NCBI GenBank assembly: GCA_959600635.1
Contig: CAUGMN010000004.1
Coordinates: forward strand, 6,335-70,334
Direction: 5' to 3'
From: QAMX01 sp003149835
Lineage (GTDB): Bacteria > Bacillota > Clostridia > Oscillospirales > QAMX01
DNA: 64,000 bases
Part shown: positions 54,376 to 63,332 of the stretch, in pieces
Layout: each line of letters starts with the position of its first letter
Position numbering within the stretch: position 1 is the stretch's first letter
Position numbers and translations under genes: made by a program
The notes under the pieces: model-generated
What the model was told of the DNA's origin: nothing
The model's database searches: none
What the model saw: only the letters and a program-made list of their open reading frames with translations

Positions 54376-56832
54376 TTATTCCTGCCGGACGGCGATCTCG
54401 CCGTTTTCGGCGGAAGCGACGACCGTGTCGCCCTTCTGAACCGACTTGTCGAGCAGCTTCTCGGACAGCGTGTCTTCCAGCTTCGAGCGGATGGTGCGGC
54501 GCAGCGGCCGCGCTCCGTAGACCGGGTCGTAGCCCGCCTTGGCGAGGCAGTCGACGGCCGAGTCGTCCCACTTGAAGACGACGCCGAGCTCCTCCATCTT
54601 TTTCGCCAGCGTGGCGAGCATGTTGACGGCGATCTTCTTGATGTCGTCCTCAGTGAGCTTGGAGAAGACGATGATGTCGTCCACGCGGTTGAGAAATTCG
54701 GGGCGGAAGGTGCGTTTCAGCTCCTCCATGACGATCTCTTTGATGTTGCGGTCGGAGTCGTCCGTGGCTTTGAAGCCGAGGCTCTTGCCGTGGTTGGTGA
54801 TGCTGCTGGCGCCGACGTTGGAGGTCATGACGATGATCGCGTTTTTGAAGCTGACGCGGCGGCCCTGACCGTCGGTGAGGATGCCGTCCTCCATGATTTG
54901 GAGCAGGATGTTGAAGACGTCGGGGTGCGCTTTTTCGATCTCGTCGAAGAGGATGACGCTGTAAGGCTTGCGGCGCACCTTTTCGGTGAGCTGGCCGCCC
55001 TCCTCATAGCCGACGTAGCCCGGAGGCGAGCCGACGAGGCGGCTGACCGTGTGCTTTTCCATGTACTCCGACATATCGAAGCGGAGCATCGCGTTTTCGT
55101 CGCCGAACAGGCTCTCGGCGAGCGCCTTGCAGAGCTCGGTCTTGCCCACGCCGGTCGGCCCTAAGAAGATAAACGAGCCGAGCGGGCGCTTCGGGTCTTT
55201 CAGACCGGCGCGGCCGCGGCGGATCGCCTTGGCGACTGCGGTGACGGCCTCGTCCTGTCCGACGACGCGGGCGTGCAGCACGTCCTCCATTTTCAGAAGC
55301 CGTTCGCTCTCCGTCTCGGTCAGGCGGCGCACCGGAATCCCCGTCCACGAGGAGATGATCTCGGCGATGTCGTCGGCGCCGATGGTGTCGGAATGCGTGG
55401 TCGACGAGCTCTGCCATGCGCTGCGCTTGTCCTCGAGCTCTTTTTTCTTCTTGTTTTCCTCGTCGCGCAGAGAGGCGGCCTTTTCAAAGTCCTGCGCGCG
55501 GACGGCCTCTTCCTTTTCCACCGAGATCTGCGCGATCTCGTCTTCCAGGCTTTTGAGGTCGGCCGGCGGCGTCAGATTGGTGAGCCGCGCCTTGGCCGCG
55601 GCCTCGTCGATGAGGTCGATGGCCTTATCCGGCAGGAAACGGTCGTTAATATAGCGCGACGACATCTTGACGGCGGCCTCGATGGCCTCGTCGCTGATCT
55701 TGATTTTGTGGTGCGCCTCGTAGCGGTCGCGCAGGCCTTTGAGGATCTGGATGCTGTCCTCCTCGCTTGGCTCGCCGACCTGCACCGGCTGGAAGCGGCG
55801 TTCAAGCGCCGCGTCCTTTTCGACGTGTTTCTTGTACTCGTCGAGCGTCGTCGCGCCGATGACCTGCAACTCGCCGCGCGCCAGCGCGGGTTTGAGGATG
55901 TTGGCCGCGTCGATGGCGCCTTCCGCGCCGCCCGCGCCGATCAGGGTGTGCAGCTCGTCGATAAAGAGGATGATGTCGCCGGCTTTTTTGACCTCGTCGA
56001 TAATATTGCGGATGCGCTCTTCAAACTCGCCGCGGTATTTCGTGCCGGCGATGATGCCGGCGAGGTCGAGGGTGTAGATCTTTTTGGATTTCAGGTTTTC
56101 AGGGATGTCGCCGAGGACGATTTTCTGCGCCAGCCCTTCGACGACGGCCGTCTTGCCGACGCCCGGTTCGCCGATCAAAACGGGGTTATTTTTTGTCCGG
56201 CGCGACAGAATCTGAATGACGCGGTTGATCTCGTCGGTGCGGCCGAGGACCGGGTCGAGGTTGGAATCGGCGGCCATGGCGTTTAAGTTGCGCGCGTATT
56301 CTTTCAGCAGCTTCGGTTCGCCGCCCTTCTGCTTGGAGGCGCCGCCGCCCGGCTGAGCCGACATCGCGCCCTCGCGTTCCGGCGCGCCGTCCTCCTCGCC
56401 CTCGCCGATGGCGCTGAGGATACGCTCGACGATCTTGCGCATATCGCCGCAGAGCTCATAGAGGATACGGGCGCCGACGTTTTCGCGCTCGCGGATGATG
56501 CCGAGCAGAATGTGCTCGGTGCCGATATAGTTGTGGCGGAGACGCACCGCCTCCTCCGAGGCGTAGTTGAGAATCAGCTTGGAGCGCGGCGTCAGATCCT
56601 GCGGCTTGACGCCCGGGTCGCCGAAGCCGACATCCTCGCGGATGCGCTCGACGACGTCGTCGGCGCTGACGCCGAGGTCGGTCAGAACGCGCGCGGCCAC
56701 GCCCTCCTGCTCCCGCAGCAGGCCGAGCAGAATGTGCTCGCTGCCGATATAGCTGTGTCCCATTTCCACGGCCGAGGCATACGCTAAGCTGATGGCCTTG
56801 TTGGCGCGCTGTGTAAATCTTTTGTCTGTCAT
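54376..56832 (-). CDS. clpC: ATP-dependent Clp protease ATP-binding subunit ClpC
   Basis: 818 residues; ATG at 56832. Double N-terminal Clp repeat (GHSYIGSEHILLGLLREQEG, RHNYIGTEHILLGI). First AAA+ module: Walker A GEPGVGKT and DEAH-like LFIDELHTLIG. The middle coiled region carries a UVR-type motif (EEAVRAQDFEKAASLRDEE) and is where McsB and adaptors bind. Second AAA+ module: GPTGVGKTE and FDEIEKAHPD, then the C-terminal D2-small domain. It unfolds proteins and passes them to ClpP. It is the last gene of the CtsR-controlled operon. No clpP is in the window. Confidence 0.97.
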   Translation of the reverse strand: MTDKRFTQRANKAISLAYASAVEMGHSYIGSEHILLGLLREQEGVAARVLTDLGVSADDVVERIREDVGFGDPGVKPQDLTPRSKLILNYASEEAVRLRHNYIGTEHILLGIIRERENVGARILYELCGDMRKIVERILSAIGEGEEDGAPEREGAMSAQPGGGASKQKGGEPKLLKEYARNLNAMAADSNLDPVLGRTDEINRVIQILSRRTKNNPVLIGEPGVGKTAVVEGLAQKIVLGDIPENLKSKKIYTLDLAGIIAGTKYRGEFEERIRNIIDEVKKAGDIILFIDELHTLIGAGGAEGAIDAANILKPALARGELQVIGATTLDEYKKHVEKDAALERRFQPVQVGEPSEEDSIQILKGLRDRYEAHHKIKISDEAIEAAVKMSSRYINDRFLPDKAIDLIDEAAAKARLTNLTPPADLKSLEDEIAQISVEKEEAVRAQDFEKAASLRDEENKKKKELEDKRSAWQSSSTTHSDTIGADDIAEIISSWTGIPVRRLTETESERLLKMEDVLHARVVGQDEAVTAVAKAIRRGRAGLKDPKRPLGSFIFLGPTGVGKTELCKALAESLFGDENAMLRFDMSEYMEKHTVSRLVGSPPGYVGYEEGGQLTEKVRRKPYSVILFDEIEKAHPDVFNILLQIMEDGILTDGQGRRVSFKNAIIVMTSNVGASSITNHGKSLGFKATDDSDRNIKEIVMEELKRTFRPEFLNRVDDIIVFSKLTEDDIKKIAVNMLATLAKKMEELGVVFKWDDSAVDCLAKAGYDPVYGARPLRRTIRSKLEDTLSEKLLDKSVQKGDTVVASAENGEIAVRQE

Positions 56833-56975
56833 AAAAAGCCTCTTTTCTCCGCCGCGCCCAGAGGATCGGTTCCGTTCTATTTCAGTGGACAGCGCACGTC
56901 CGGCGGCGGTGGGAGGGGCGCTGTAAAGTCGGTGGTCATTTCAGATGTGAAAAATCGATCGGGTGTTTGAGCGCG

Positions 56976-58016
56976 TTATCCGAGCCGCTTGCGCAGCAGG
57001 GCGGCGCGCGTCTCGTCGCGCTGTTCGGCTCCAGCGGAGATCGCCGCGTTCAGGCAGAGCGTCGCGGGCTGAATCTCGCTGATCAGGGCGTTGATTGTCC
57101 CGACGTCGCCGGGCAGCAGGCCGAGCGAAACGCCGAGCCGTTCGTCGCTGAGCAGGCCCATCGCCTCCTCGGCGGAGATCAGCCGCGCGGAGACTAAGAG
57201 CGCGTGCGAACGGCAGACCTTGTCTTCGAGGCGCAGCCGCTCGGCGTCCATCAGCGCTTTGCGCGCGGCGCGCTCCTCGCTGATGATCTGCGCGACGATC
57301 TCGCGCAGGTTGTCGCAGAGCTCTTTTTCCGTATAGCCGAGCGTAATCCGGTTGGAGATCTGATAAAGGTCGCCGGATTCGCGGCTGCCCTCGCCGTAAT
57401 AGCCGCGGATGGCGAGCCCTAAGCTGCCCGCGGCGTTCATCAGCGCTTTCAGGCGGCCGTTGGCGGCGAGTGCCGGGAGGTGAAGCATGACCGAGGCGCG
57501 CAGCCCGGTGCCGAGATTGGTCGGGCAGTGGGTCAGATAGCCGAGCTTGTCGTCAAAGGCGTAGCGCGCGCCGTGGGCGTTCAGCCCCTCGTCGATGAGC
57601 GTGTCGATCTTGACAGCGCAGTCGAGGCATTCGTCGATACAGAGCCCGGTGCCGATGACTTGGAGCCGGATGTGATCCTCCTCGTTGATCATCACGGAGA
57701 TCCCCTCGTCCGACGAGAGGCACAGCGCGCGCGGCAGCGAGCTCTTGGCAAACTCCGGCGAGATCAGGTGGCGCTCCACGAGGCTGACGCGCTCGGCATC
57801 CGACATCGACGAGGATTTTTTCAGCGTAAAAACGTCTTTGGTGACGGGGTTCTCCATGAGCTGAGACGAGCAGAGCGCGACGATTTTTTCCGCGTCCTCC
57901 GCGCTCTGGCGGGCGCCGAAGGGAATGCCCTCGATGTTGCGCGCTAAGCGGACGCGCGTGCTGACGGCGATGTCGCCGTCGCTGCCGTTTATGTCAAACC
58001 AGTTTTTGTTTTCCAT
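56976..58016 (-). CDS. mcsB: protein arginine kinase McsB
   Basis: 346 residues; ATG at 58016 has AAAGGAATGG upstream, and the nearby in-frame ATG at 58028 is too close to that site. Guanidino-kinase fold: VSTRVRLARNIEGIPF, NEEDHIRLQVI, and the signature CPTNLGTGLRAS with the catalytic Cys. It phosphorylates arginines in damaged proteins and in CtsR, marking them for ClpCP. It lies between mcsA and clpC. Confidence 0.96.
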   Translation of the reverse strand: MENKNWFDINGSDGDIAVSTRVRLARNIEGIPFGARQSAEDAEKIVALCSSQLMENPVTKDVFTLKKSSSMSDAERVSLVERHLISPEFAKSSLPRALCLSSDEGISVMINEEDHIRLQVIGTGLCIDECLDCAVKIDTLIDEGLNAHGARYAFDDKLGYLTHCPTNLGTGLRASVMLHLPALAANGRLKALMNAAGSLGLAIRGYYGEGSRESGDLYQISNRITLGYTEKELCDNLREIVAQIISEERAARKALMDAERLRLEDKVCRSHALLVSARLISAEEAMGLLSDERLGVSLGLLPGDVGTINALISEIQPATLCLNAAISAGAEQRDETRAALLRKRLG

Positions 58017-58181
58017 GTATAGAACCATTCCTTTCGCGTGATTTCGCTTGAAAAATGGATTGGATTCAGCCGCAGTCTGTGCGGCGTGACTGGCGTCCGG
58101 CCGCAGAAGCCGCCGGACAGAGCCGGTCACAGATGGATATGTCCGCGGCGCGGCCGGTATGCCGCCGCAGGCGAGCAGCCG

Positions 58182-58688
58182 TTACGCCTTGCCGTCCTGT
58201 TTCAGGGCGTTGATCTGGTCGCGCAACACGGCGGCCTTTTCAAAGTTTTCCTCCCGGATCGCCTCGTCAAGCTCTTTTTTCAGCTTTGTCAGCTGTTTCT
58301 CGGCCTCGTTGACCGGCGCCTCCGGCTTTTTGGCGGAAAGCGGAACCCGACCGCGGTGCGCCACGTGGCCGTGCAGCTTGGCGATATAGGGAGAAAACAT
58401 CTGCGCGAAGGTGCGGTAGCATTCCGAACAGCCCGCGTAGGCGCTCTTGGCGATCTCTGCGGAGGTCGCGCCGCAGAGGCTGCACACGCGCCGCGCCGGC
58501 TCGGCATGGCCCCTCAGCGCGCCGGAGAGCAGGGAGGCGATGCCGCCGAAGGGCTCGCCCGTCCCCATCAGACTGTGCGCCGACTCGGCGGCGCAGGACG
58601 GACAGAGATGCAGCTCCGTTATCTGTCCGTTGACGTTTTGTTTATAATGATAAGTCGCGGTTGTTTTTTTGCATTTGTCGCAAAGCAT
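58182..58688 (-). CDS. mcsA: McsA, activator of McsB
   Basis: 168 residues; AAAGGTGAG is upstream of the ATG. Zinc-binding Cys pairs CDKC, CPSC, CSLC and CSEC in the first 90 residues, and a C-terminal UVR coiled-coil motif (LKKELDEAIREENFEKAAVLRDQIN). It activates McsB kinase and senses thiol and metal stress. It starts 7 bases after ctsR ends, so the two are translationally close. Confidence 0.94.
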   Translation of the reverse strand: MLCDKCKKTTATYHYKQNVNGQITELHLCPSCAAESAHSLMGTGEPFGGIASLLSGALRGHAEPARRVCSLCGATSAEIAKSAYAGCSECYRTFAQMFSPYIAKLHGHVAHRGRVPLSAKKPEAPVNEAEKQLTKLKKELDEAIREENFEKAAVLRDQINALKQDGKA

Positions 58689-58695
58689 ACAAATC

Positions 58696-59160
58696 TCACC
58701 TTTCCGTGTTCTGCGCGCAAGCGAGCAGACATTGTTTAAAAATCGAGGCTCTCAGGATGTCTTTGACTTCGCGGGGAACGCCGTGCAGCGCGGCTTCGGA
58801 GACCGCCGCGCAGACAACCGACGCGGTGTGCCGGTCGAGCACGCCGTCGGCCGTCAGGTTTTGGAGAAACGCCGCCGCCGTCTGCGCGTCGATGGAAGCG
58901 CCGACGGCATTGATGACATGCATCATCAGCAGCACTCTGTCCATAGAGACGCGCGTGATGCGGATATATCCGCCGCCGCCGCGCCTGCTGTCGACGGTGT
59001 AACCGTGCTCCGGGGTGAAGCGCGTCGTCAGGACGTAGTTGATTTGGCTCGGCACACAGTTGAAATGCTCGGCCAACTCGCTGCGCGAAAGCTGTACCGT
59101 GCCTTTGCGCCGTTCCAGCTCCTCCTCGATATACCGAGCGATCAGGTCGCTGATCCTCAC
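58696..59160 (-). CDS. ctsR: CtsR, class III heat-shock repressor
   Basis: 154 residues from GTG 59160, with GGAGGTGA upstream. N-terminal winged helix (SRSELAEHFNCVPSQINYVL), the Gly-rich wing RRGGGGYIRI that senses heat, and a C-terminal helical dimer and McsB/ClpC docking domain. It represses its own operon by binding the box at 59183-59199, just upstream of its start. Confidence 0.96.
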   Translation of the reverse strand: MRISDLIARYIEEELERRKGTVQLSRSELAEHFNCVPSQINYVLTTRFTPEHGYTVDSRRGGGGYIRITRVSMDRVLLMMHVINAVGASIDAQTAAAFLQNLTADGVLDRHTASVVCAAVSEAALHGVPREVKDILRASIFKQCLLACAQNTER

Positions 59161-59182
59161 GCTGGTTCACCTCCGATTTGTC

Positions 59183-59199
59183 TTTGACTTTCTTTGACC
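59183..59199 (-). promoter_or_regulatory. CtsR operator
   Basis: Reverse strand: GGTCAAA-GAA-AGTCAAA, the known CtsR heptad direct repeat with a 3-base spacer, located just downstream of the ctsR -10. Confidence 0.93.
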
Positions 59200-59207
59200 T
59201 TGGCAAT

Positions 59208-59236
59208 ATTATACGCTTGTTTGGATTGCAATGCAA
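59208..59236 (-). promoter_or_regulatory. promoter of the ctsR operon
   Basis: Reverse strand: TTGCAT (59236-59231), 17-base spacer, TATAAT (59213-59208). The CtsR box begins 8 bases past the -10. Confidence 0.88.
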
Positions 59237-59653
59237 CGGCCGATCTGATAAAATTTGACCTATCCTGATCAATGAAAACCGATGAAATCAAAATATCTCC
59301 TTCCAGCGCAGGTATGCGAATTATTTCAGGCTTTTTCGCCCGATTTTATTTTTTCGGGCGGGAACGTTTTCCGGTTCTGCCGTTTGACCTTCGGCGCGGC
59401 GTCTGTCCTTGTGGCGGGCGGAGGCGGGAAAGAGCGCGCCGTCCGGAACGAGGCTCTCGGAGGTCTCGGCGTTCCAAGCGCCGTGCGGCTTGGGGGCGAC
59501 GGATTTTTTCATACTTCCTCATTTCTGCCGCGGCGCAGCTCGGTGCGCAGCCGCGTGCGGGCGTAAAATTTCAGCTCGCGTTTATTTTTTCCGCTTGGCG
59601 GTAATCTATACAAAATGATTTTCAGAGAGTTCAAATTTAATCGAAAATAACGG
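59237..59653. other. intergenic region between ctsR and ferredoxin
   Basis: About 420 bases with no supportable gene. It contains one more CtsR-type half-site (TTTGACC, 59254-59260) without its partner, and a small CGCCCGA / TCGGGCG hairpin (59337-59360) of unknown role. Confidence 0.5.
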
Positions 59654-59681
59654 TTGATTTTTCAGCAAATCATGGTAAAAT
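59654..59681 (+). promoter_or_regulatory. promoter of the ferredoxin gene
   Basis: TTGATT (59654-59659), 16-base spacer, TAAAAT (59676-59681). Confidence 0.55.
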
Positions 59682-59715
59682 ATAAGTATCATTTCATGAG
59701 ATGGGGGAATGGATC

Positions 59716-59886
59716 ATGGCGTATGTTATCGGTGAGGACTGCATCTCCTGCGGCGCGTGCGAAGCGGAATGCCCGGTCTCTGCAATTTCGCAGGGCGACG
59801 ACAGATATGTGATTGACCCGGATGTCTGCGTCGAATGCGGCGCTTGCGCCGGTGTCTGCCCGGTCGACGCACCGAAGCAGCAGTAA
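59716..59886 (+). CDS. 2[4Fe-4S] ferredoxin, clostridial type
   Basis: 56 residues; GGGGGAATGG precedes the ATG at 59716. Two cluster motifs CISCGACEAECP (Cys9, 12, 15, 19) and CVECGACAGVCP (Cys38, 41, 44, 48) in an almost symmetrical fold, the classic small clostridial ferredoxin. It carries low-potential electrons between pyruvate:ferredoxin oxidoreductase, hydrogenase and similar enzymes. It could also feed the activase system at 41-46 kb, by inference only. Confidence 0.96.
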   Translation: MAYVIGEDCISCGACEAECPVSAISQGDDRYVIDPDVCVECGACAGVCPVDAPKQQ

Positions 59887-59994
59887 TCTATTGAATACGG
59901 TGATTTTTGGGGCAGGCGGTTTGATCGCTCTGCCCCGTCTCCGTCTCTTGCGCCGGGCAGTATGGGGGATACCGCCGGTGTCGCTGAGGAAAAT

Positions 59995-60744
59995 ATGGGG
60001 AGAGAGTTGGATTTGCAGGCAGAGTCCCGCGTCTTTTTAGGCGACGGCACGGTGTTCTATAACCCGCCGCAATTACAGGGGATTACGACCGACAGCGTGC
60101 TCCTCGCGGCGTATGCCGCCGAGCGGTTGCGCGCGCTGAGGGGAGAGGTGTGCGATCTTTGCAGCGGCAGCGGATTGATTTCGCTGCTGCTGGCGCGGCG
60201 CTGTGCCGGGGTCCGGCTGCACGGCGTCGACGCCGACGCGGAGGCCTGCCGCTGTTATCAAAAAAACGCCGGAGAAAACGGCCTTGCGCCGCGTCTCGGC
60301 GCGACCCGCTGCGATGCGGCGGAGGTGCGGGCGCATTTTCCCGCCGGCCGTTTTGCGGCGGCGGTCGCGAATCCCCCGTATTATGAGGCCGGCCGCGGCG
60401 CGGCCTCGCCCGATCCGGCGCGCCGCGCCGCGCGGCAGGGCTGCGCGCTTGAAACGCTGCTCGCCGCGGCGGCGTATCTGCTGAAAAACGGCGGCTCGCT
60501 CTGGCTCTGCTTCCCCGCGGAGCGCACGGCGGAGCTTTTTTGCCGGATGTCGGAGGCGAAAATCGAGCCGAAGCGAATGCGCTTTGTCGCCCATACCGCT
60601 GAAAAGGAGCCCTCCATCGTGCTGGCGGGCGGCGTCAAAGGCGCGGCGGCGGGCATCCGCTGCGAAAGGACGCTGGTTCTCTATGAAAGAGACGGGCGTA
60701 TGACGGACGAATGCGCTGCCATATACGGGGCTCCGTATCGCTGA
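59995..60744 (+). CDS. TrmN6/YabB-type tRNA (adenine-N6)-methyltransferase
   Basis: 249 residues from ATG 59995, with GAGGAAA upstream; an in-frame ATG at 59962 has no ribosome site. SAM-binding Rossmann fold with motif I CDLCSGSGLIS and the adenine-N6 catalytic motif NPPYYE. It belongs to the YabB/TrmN6 family, which methylates A37 of tRNA-Val in E. coli. It is followed 56 bases later by rsmI, the same yabB-yabC order as in many Firmicutes. Confidence 0.88.
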   Translation: MGRELDLQAESRVFLGDGTVFYNPPQLQGITTDSVLLAAYAAERLRALRGEVCDLCSGSGLISLLLARRCAGVRLHGVDADAEACRCYQKNAGENGLAPRLGATRCDAAEVRAHFPAGRFAAAVANPPYYEAGRGAASPDPARRAARQGCALETLLAAAAYLLKNGGSLWLCFPAERTAELFCRMSEAKIEPKRMRFVAHTAEKEPSIVLAGGVKGAAAGIRCERTLVLYERDGRMTDECAAIYGAPYR

Positions 60745-60800
60745 AAAGGGCCGGCCTGCCGGCGCTCCGCTTTTCCGCAAACGAAAGGACTGCGACTGAG

Positions 60801-61640
60801 ATGTCATGCTTATATATTGTGCCGACGCCGATCGGCAACCTCGGCGATATCACGCTGCGGGCGCTGGAAACGCTGAAAACCGTCGATTTTATCGCCGCGG
60901 AAGACACGCGCGTGACCAAAAAGCTGCTTCTGCATTTTCAGATCGCCAAACCTCTGCTGAGCTGTTATGAGCACAACGAACGGATGCGCAGCGCGGAGAT
61001 CGTCGCGCGCATCGCCGGCGGCGAAGCCTGCGCGCTGGTGACCGACGCCGGAACCCCGGCCGTCAGCGATCCCGGCGAGCTGCTGGTCGCCGCCTGCGTT
61101 GCCGCCGGGATCCGCGTCGTGCCGCTGCCTGGCGCGTGCGCCGCAGTGTGCGCGCTGTCGGCCTGCGGTCTGCCGACGGGGCGCTTCTGCTTTGAGGGGT
61201 TTCTGTCGGTGAGCAAAAAGAGCCGCCGCGAGCGCCTGCGGGCGCTGCGGGGAGAAACGCGGACGATGGTGTTCTACGAAGCGCCGCACAAGCTCCCGTA
61301 CACGCTGCGCGACCTCTATGAGGCGTTCGGCGACCGCCGCATCGCGCTCTGCCGCGAGCTGACAAAGGTATACGAGGAATTCGTCCGCACGACGCTGTCC
61401 GAGGCCGCCGCGAGGTACGGCGCGGAGGACGCAAAGGTGAAGGGCGAATTCGTATTGATCGTCGAGGGCGCGGCGCCGGCCGAGCCGGAAGAAAACGGCG
61501 GAATTCAGGCGCTGGATCTCACGCAGGACATCAAAACGGTCGTCGGCGCCGCGCGGCAGGCGGGCTTGTCGAGAAACGAGGCCTACCGCGCCGCGCTGCT
61601 TGAAAAGCGGAAAACGCGGCGGGAATTGCCGGAGGAATGA
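60801..61640 (+). CDS. rsmI: 16S rRNA 2'-O-ribose C1402 methyltransferase RsmI
   Basis: 279 residues; the start follows AAAGGAC, and the frame upstream of ATG 60801 lacks family similarity. Tetrapyrrole-methylase fold: YIVPTPIGNLGDITLRAL, AAEDTRVTKKLL, LVTDAGTPAVSDPGE, and YEAPHKLPYTL toward the end. It methylates the ribose of C1402 in the decoding centre of 16S rRNA. Probably co-transcribed with the TrmN6-type gene. Confidence 0.95.
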   Translation: MSCLYIVPTPIGNLGDITLRALETLKTVDFIAAEDTRVTKKLLLHFQIAKPLLSCYEHNERMRSAEIVARIAGGEACALVTDAGTPAVSDPGELLVAACVAAGIRVVPLPGACAAVCALSACGLPTGRFCFEGFLSVSKKSRRERLRALRGETRTMVFYEAPHKLPYTLRDLYEAFGDRRIALCRELTKVYEEFVRTTLSEAAARYGAEDAKVKGEFVLIVEGAAPAEPEENGGIQALDLTQDIKTVVGAARQAGLSRNEAYRAALLEKRKTRRELPEE

Positions 61641-61882
61641 GAAAAAGGTGAGCGGCTTGTTGGATTACCGCCAATACGGCGCGGCGGCGCGTCTGCGGAT
61701 ACAGCGCGCCGTTCGGCCTGCTGGGCAGAGAAAAGCAGCGGGAGCTCATCGGCAGAAGACAGCGGAAGACAGGCAACTAAAACAGGGCCGTCTCCTGTCT
61801 GGCAGAAGACCACCCAAACAAAAGAGAAAGGACAGACTGCCGCGCCGCGGTCAGATCGCCGCGGCCGGTACGGTGTGAAAAA

Positions 61883-62593
61883 ATGCAGTATATCGTTGAC
61901 AGCGCTCATGTTCAGGAAATCAGAGAGTGCGTGGAATTTTATCCGCTCGACGGCGTGACCACGAACCCGACCATCATCTCCAAGGAAAAATCCGATTTTG
62001 TCAAATTGATCAAGGATATCCGCGCCGTCATCGGCGCAGAGCGGATGTTTCATATCCAGACCACCGCGACGACGAGCGAGCGGATCGTCAGGGAAGCGGT
62101 AGCGCTGATGGAGGCCGTCGGCGGAGATTTTTATATCAAGGTGCCGATCTCGCCGGAGGGCATCAAGGCGACGATGGCGCTGAAACAGATGGGCATCAAG
62201 GTCACGGAAACGGCGATCTTTACGCCGCAGCAGGCGCTGATCGCCGCCAAAGCGGGCGCATCGTACATCGCGCCGTATGTCAACCGCCTCGACAACATCG
62301 TCTCCGACGGCGTCCACGTCGTCGAGGAGATTGTCGAGATGTTCAAGCGCTACGACATCGACTGCAAGGTGCTGGCGGCGAGCTTTAAGAACACCGAGCA
62401 GATCCACAAAATCGCCATGGTCGGCGCGCACGCCGTCACCATTTCGCCGGATTTGTTTGAAAAGCTGACCTATCATCCGCTGACGCTCTACGCCATCGAC
62501 GATTTCCAGAAGGATTGGGAGAGCGTCTACGGCGATGAGACCGTGCTCGACCTGCTCGAAAGCGGCGACAGACCGGGGGACGGGCAGCTTTAA
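61883..62593 (+). CDS. fsa: fructose-6-phosphate aldolase / transaldolase-like (FSA/TalC)
   Basis: 236 residues. The ribosome site is weak; GGTGTGAAAAA precedes ATG 61883. A single TIM barrel of the small transaldolase subfamily: GVTTNPTII, then the Schiff-base Lys86 in FYIKVPISPEG and the SYIAPYVNRLDN loop. Relatives split fructose 6-phosphate into dihydroxyacetone and glyceraldehyde 3-phosphate, or act as transaldolase; the two cannot be told apart by eye. A 243-base gap separates it from rsmI. Confidence 0.9.
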   Translation: MQYIVDSAHVQEIRECVEFYPLDGVTTNPTIISKEKSDFVKLIKDIRAVIGAERMFHIQTTATTSERIVREAVALMEAVGGDFYIKVPISPEGIKATMALKQMGIKVTETAIFTPQQALIAAKAGASYIAPYVNRLDNIVSDGVHVVEEIVEMFKRYDIDCKVLAASFKNTEQIHKIAMVGAHAVTISPDLFEKLTYHPLTLYAIDDFQKDWESVYGDETVLDLLESGDRPGDGQL

Positions 62594-62644
62594 ACGGAGG
62601 GCCAAGGCCGCGGGAAAAAGCCGATCAGGTGAAAGGAGACAACA

Positions 62645-63139
62645 ATGGAGGGCCCAAACGTTCAAATCAGGGCATACCGGCAGGAGGATCTGCCTGGATT
62701 GACGGAGATTTGGAACGCTGTCGTCGCCGAGGGCAACGCTTTTCCGCAGACGGAACCGCTGACAGCGGAGACGGCGCGCGCCTTTTTTGCGGCGCAGAGC
62801 TTTACCGGCGTTGCGGAGGCTGACGGCGGAATCGCCGGCCTCTACATCCTCCATCCAAACAACGTCGGCCGCTGCGGCCACATCGCCAACGCCAGCTACG
62901 CCGTGGCCGCCGCCGCGCGGGGCCGGCAGATCGGCGAACGCCTCGTGCGCCATTCGATCCAGGAAGGGCGGCGGCTCGGCTTCCGTATCCTCCAATTCAA
63001 CGCCGTAGTTCAATCCAACGCCGGAGCGATTCATTTGTATGAAAAGCTCGGCTTTACGCGCCTCGGCCTCATACCGGGCGGATTTTTAAACGGCTGCGGC
63101 GTCTATGAGGATATCGTGCTGTTCTATCGCCCGCTTTGA
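62645..63139 (+). CDS. GNAT family N-acetyltransferase
   Basis: 164 residues; GAAAGGAG precedes the ATG by 6 bases. GNAT fold: the acetyl-CoA pyrophosphate loop AARGRQIGERL in motif A, and NAGAIHLYEKLGF near the C-terminus, which is typical of the family. The substrate (amine, antibiotic or protein N-terminus) is unknown. It follows the fsa gene by 51 bases, so both may share a transcript. A bidirectional terminator closes the unit. Confidence 0.92.
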   Translation: MEGPNVQIRAYRQEDLPGLTEIWNAVVAEGNAFPQTEPLTAETARAFFAAQSFTGVAEADGGIAGLYILHPNNVGRCGHIANASYAVAAAARGRQIGERLVRHSIQEGRRLGFRILQFNAVVQSNAGAIHLYEKLGFTRLGLIPGGFLNGCGVYEDIVLFYRPL

Positions 63140-63164
63140 GACGGAAACGGCGGAAGAAACAAGA

Positions 63165-63203
63165 AAACAGACCGGAAAACACCAGTTTTCGGGTCTGTTT
63201 TTT
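63165..63203. terminator. bidirectional terminator
   Basis: AAACAGACC.GGAAAAC / GTTTTC.GGGTCTGTTT with a 4-base loop and six T. Serves the GNAT gene and the convergent LysR gene. Confidence 0.85.
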
Positions 63204-63332
63204 ATCAGCGTTATAACAGGCGCTTACAGCTTGTCAGGCGTCTGACGGCGGCTCGGCGCCGGGGCTGCGCAGGTCTCCGCGTTTTTTTTGGCTCAGGTAC
63301 AAAAATCGGATTCCGCCGGCTTTTTCGAAAAG

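Noticed and set aside
59321..59512. 63-codon reverse frame near the ferredoxin gene
   Set aside because: No ribosome site and no recognisable domain.
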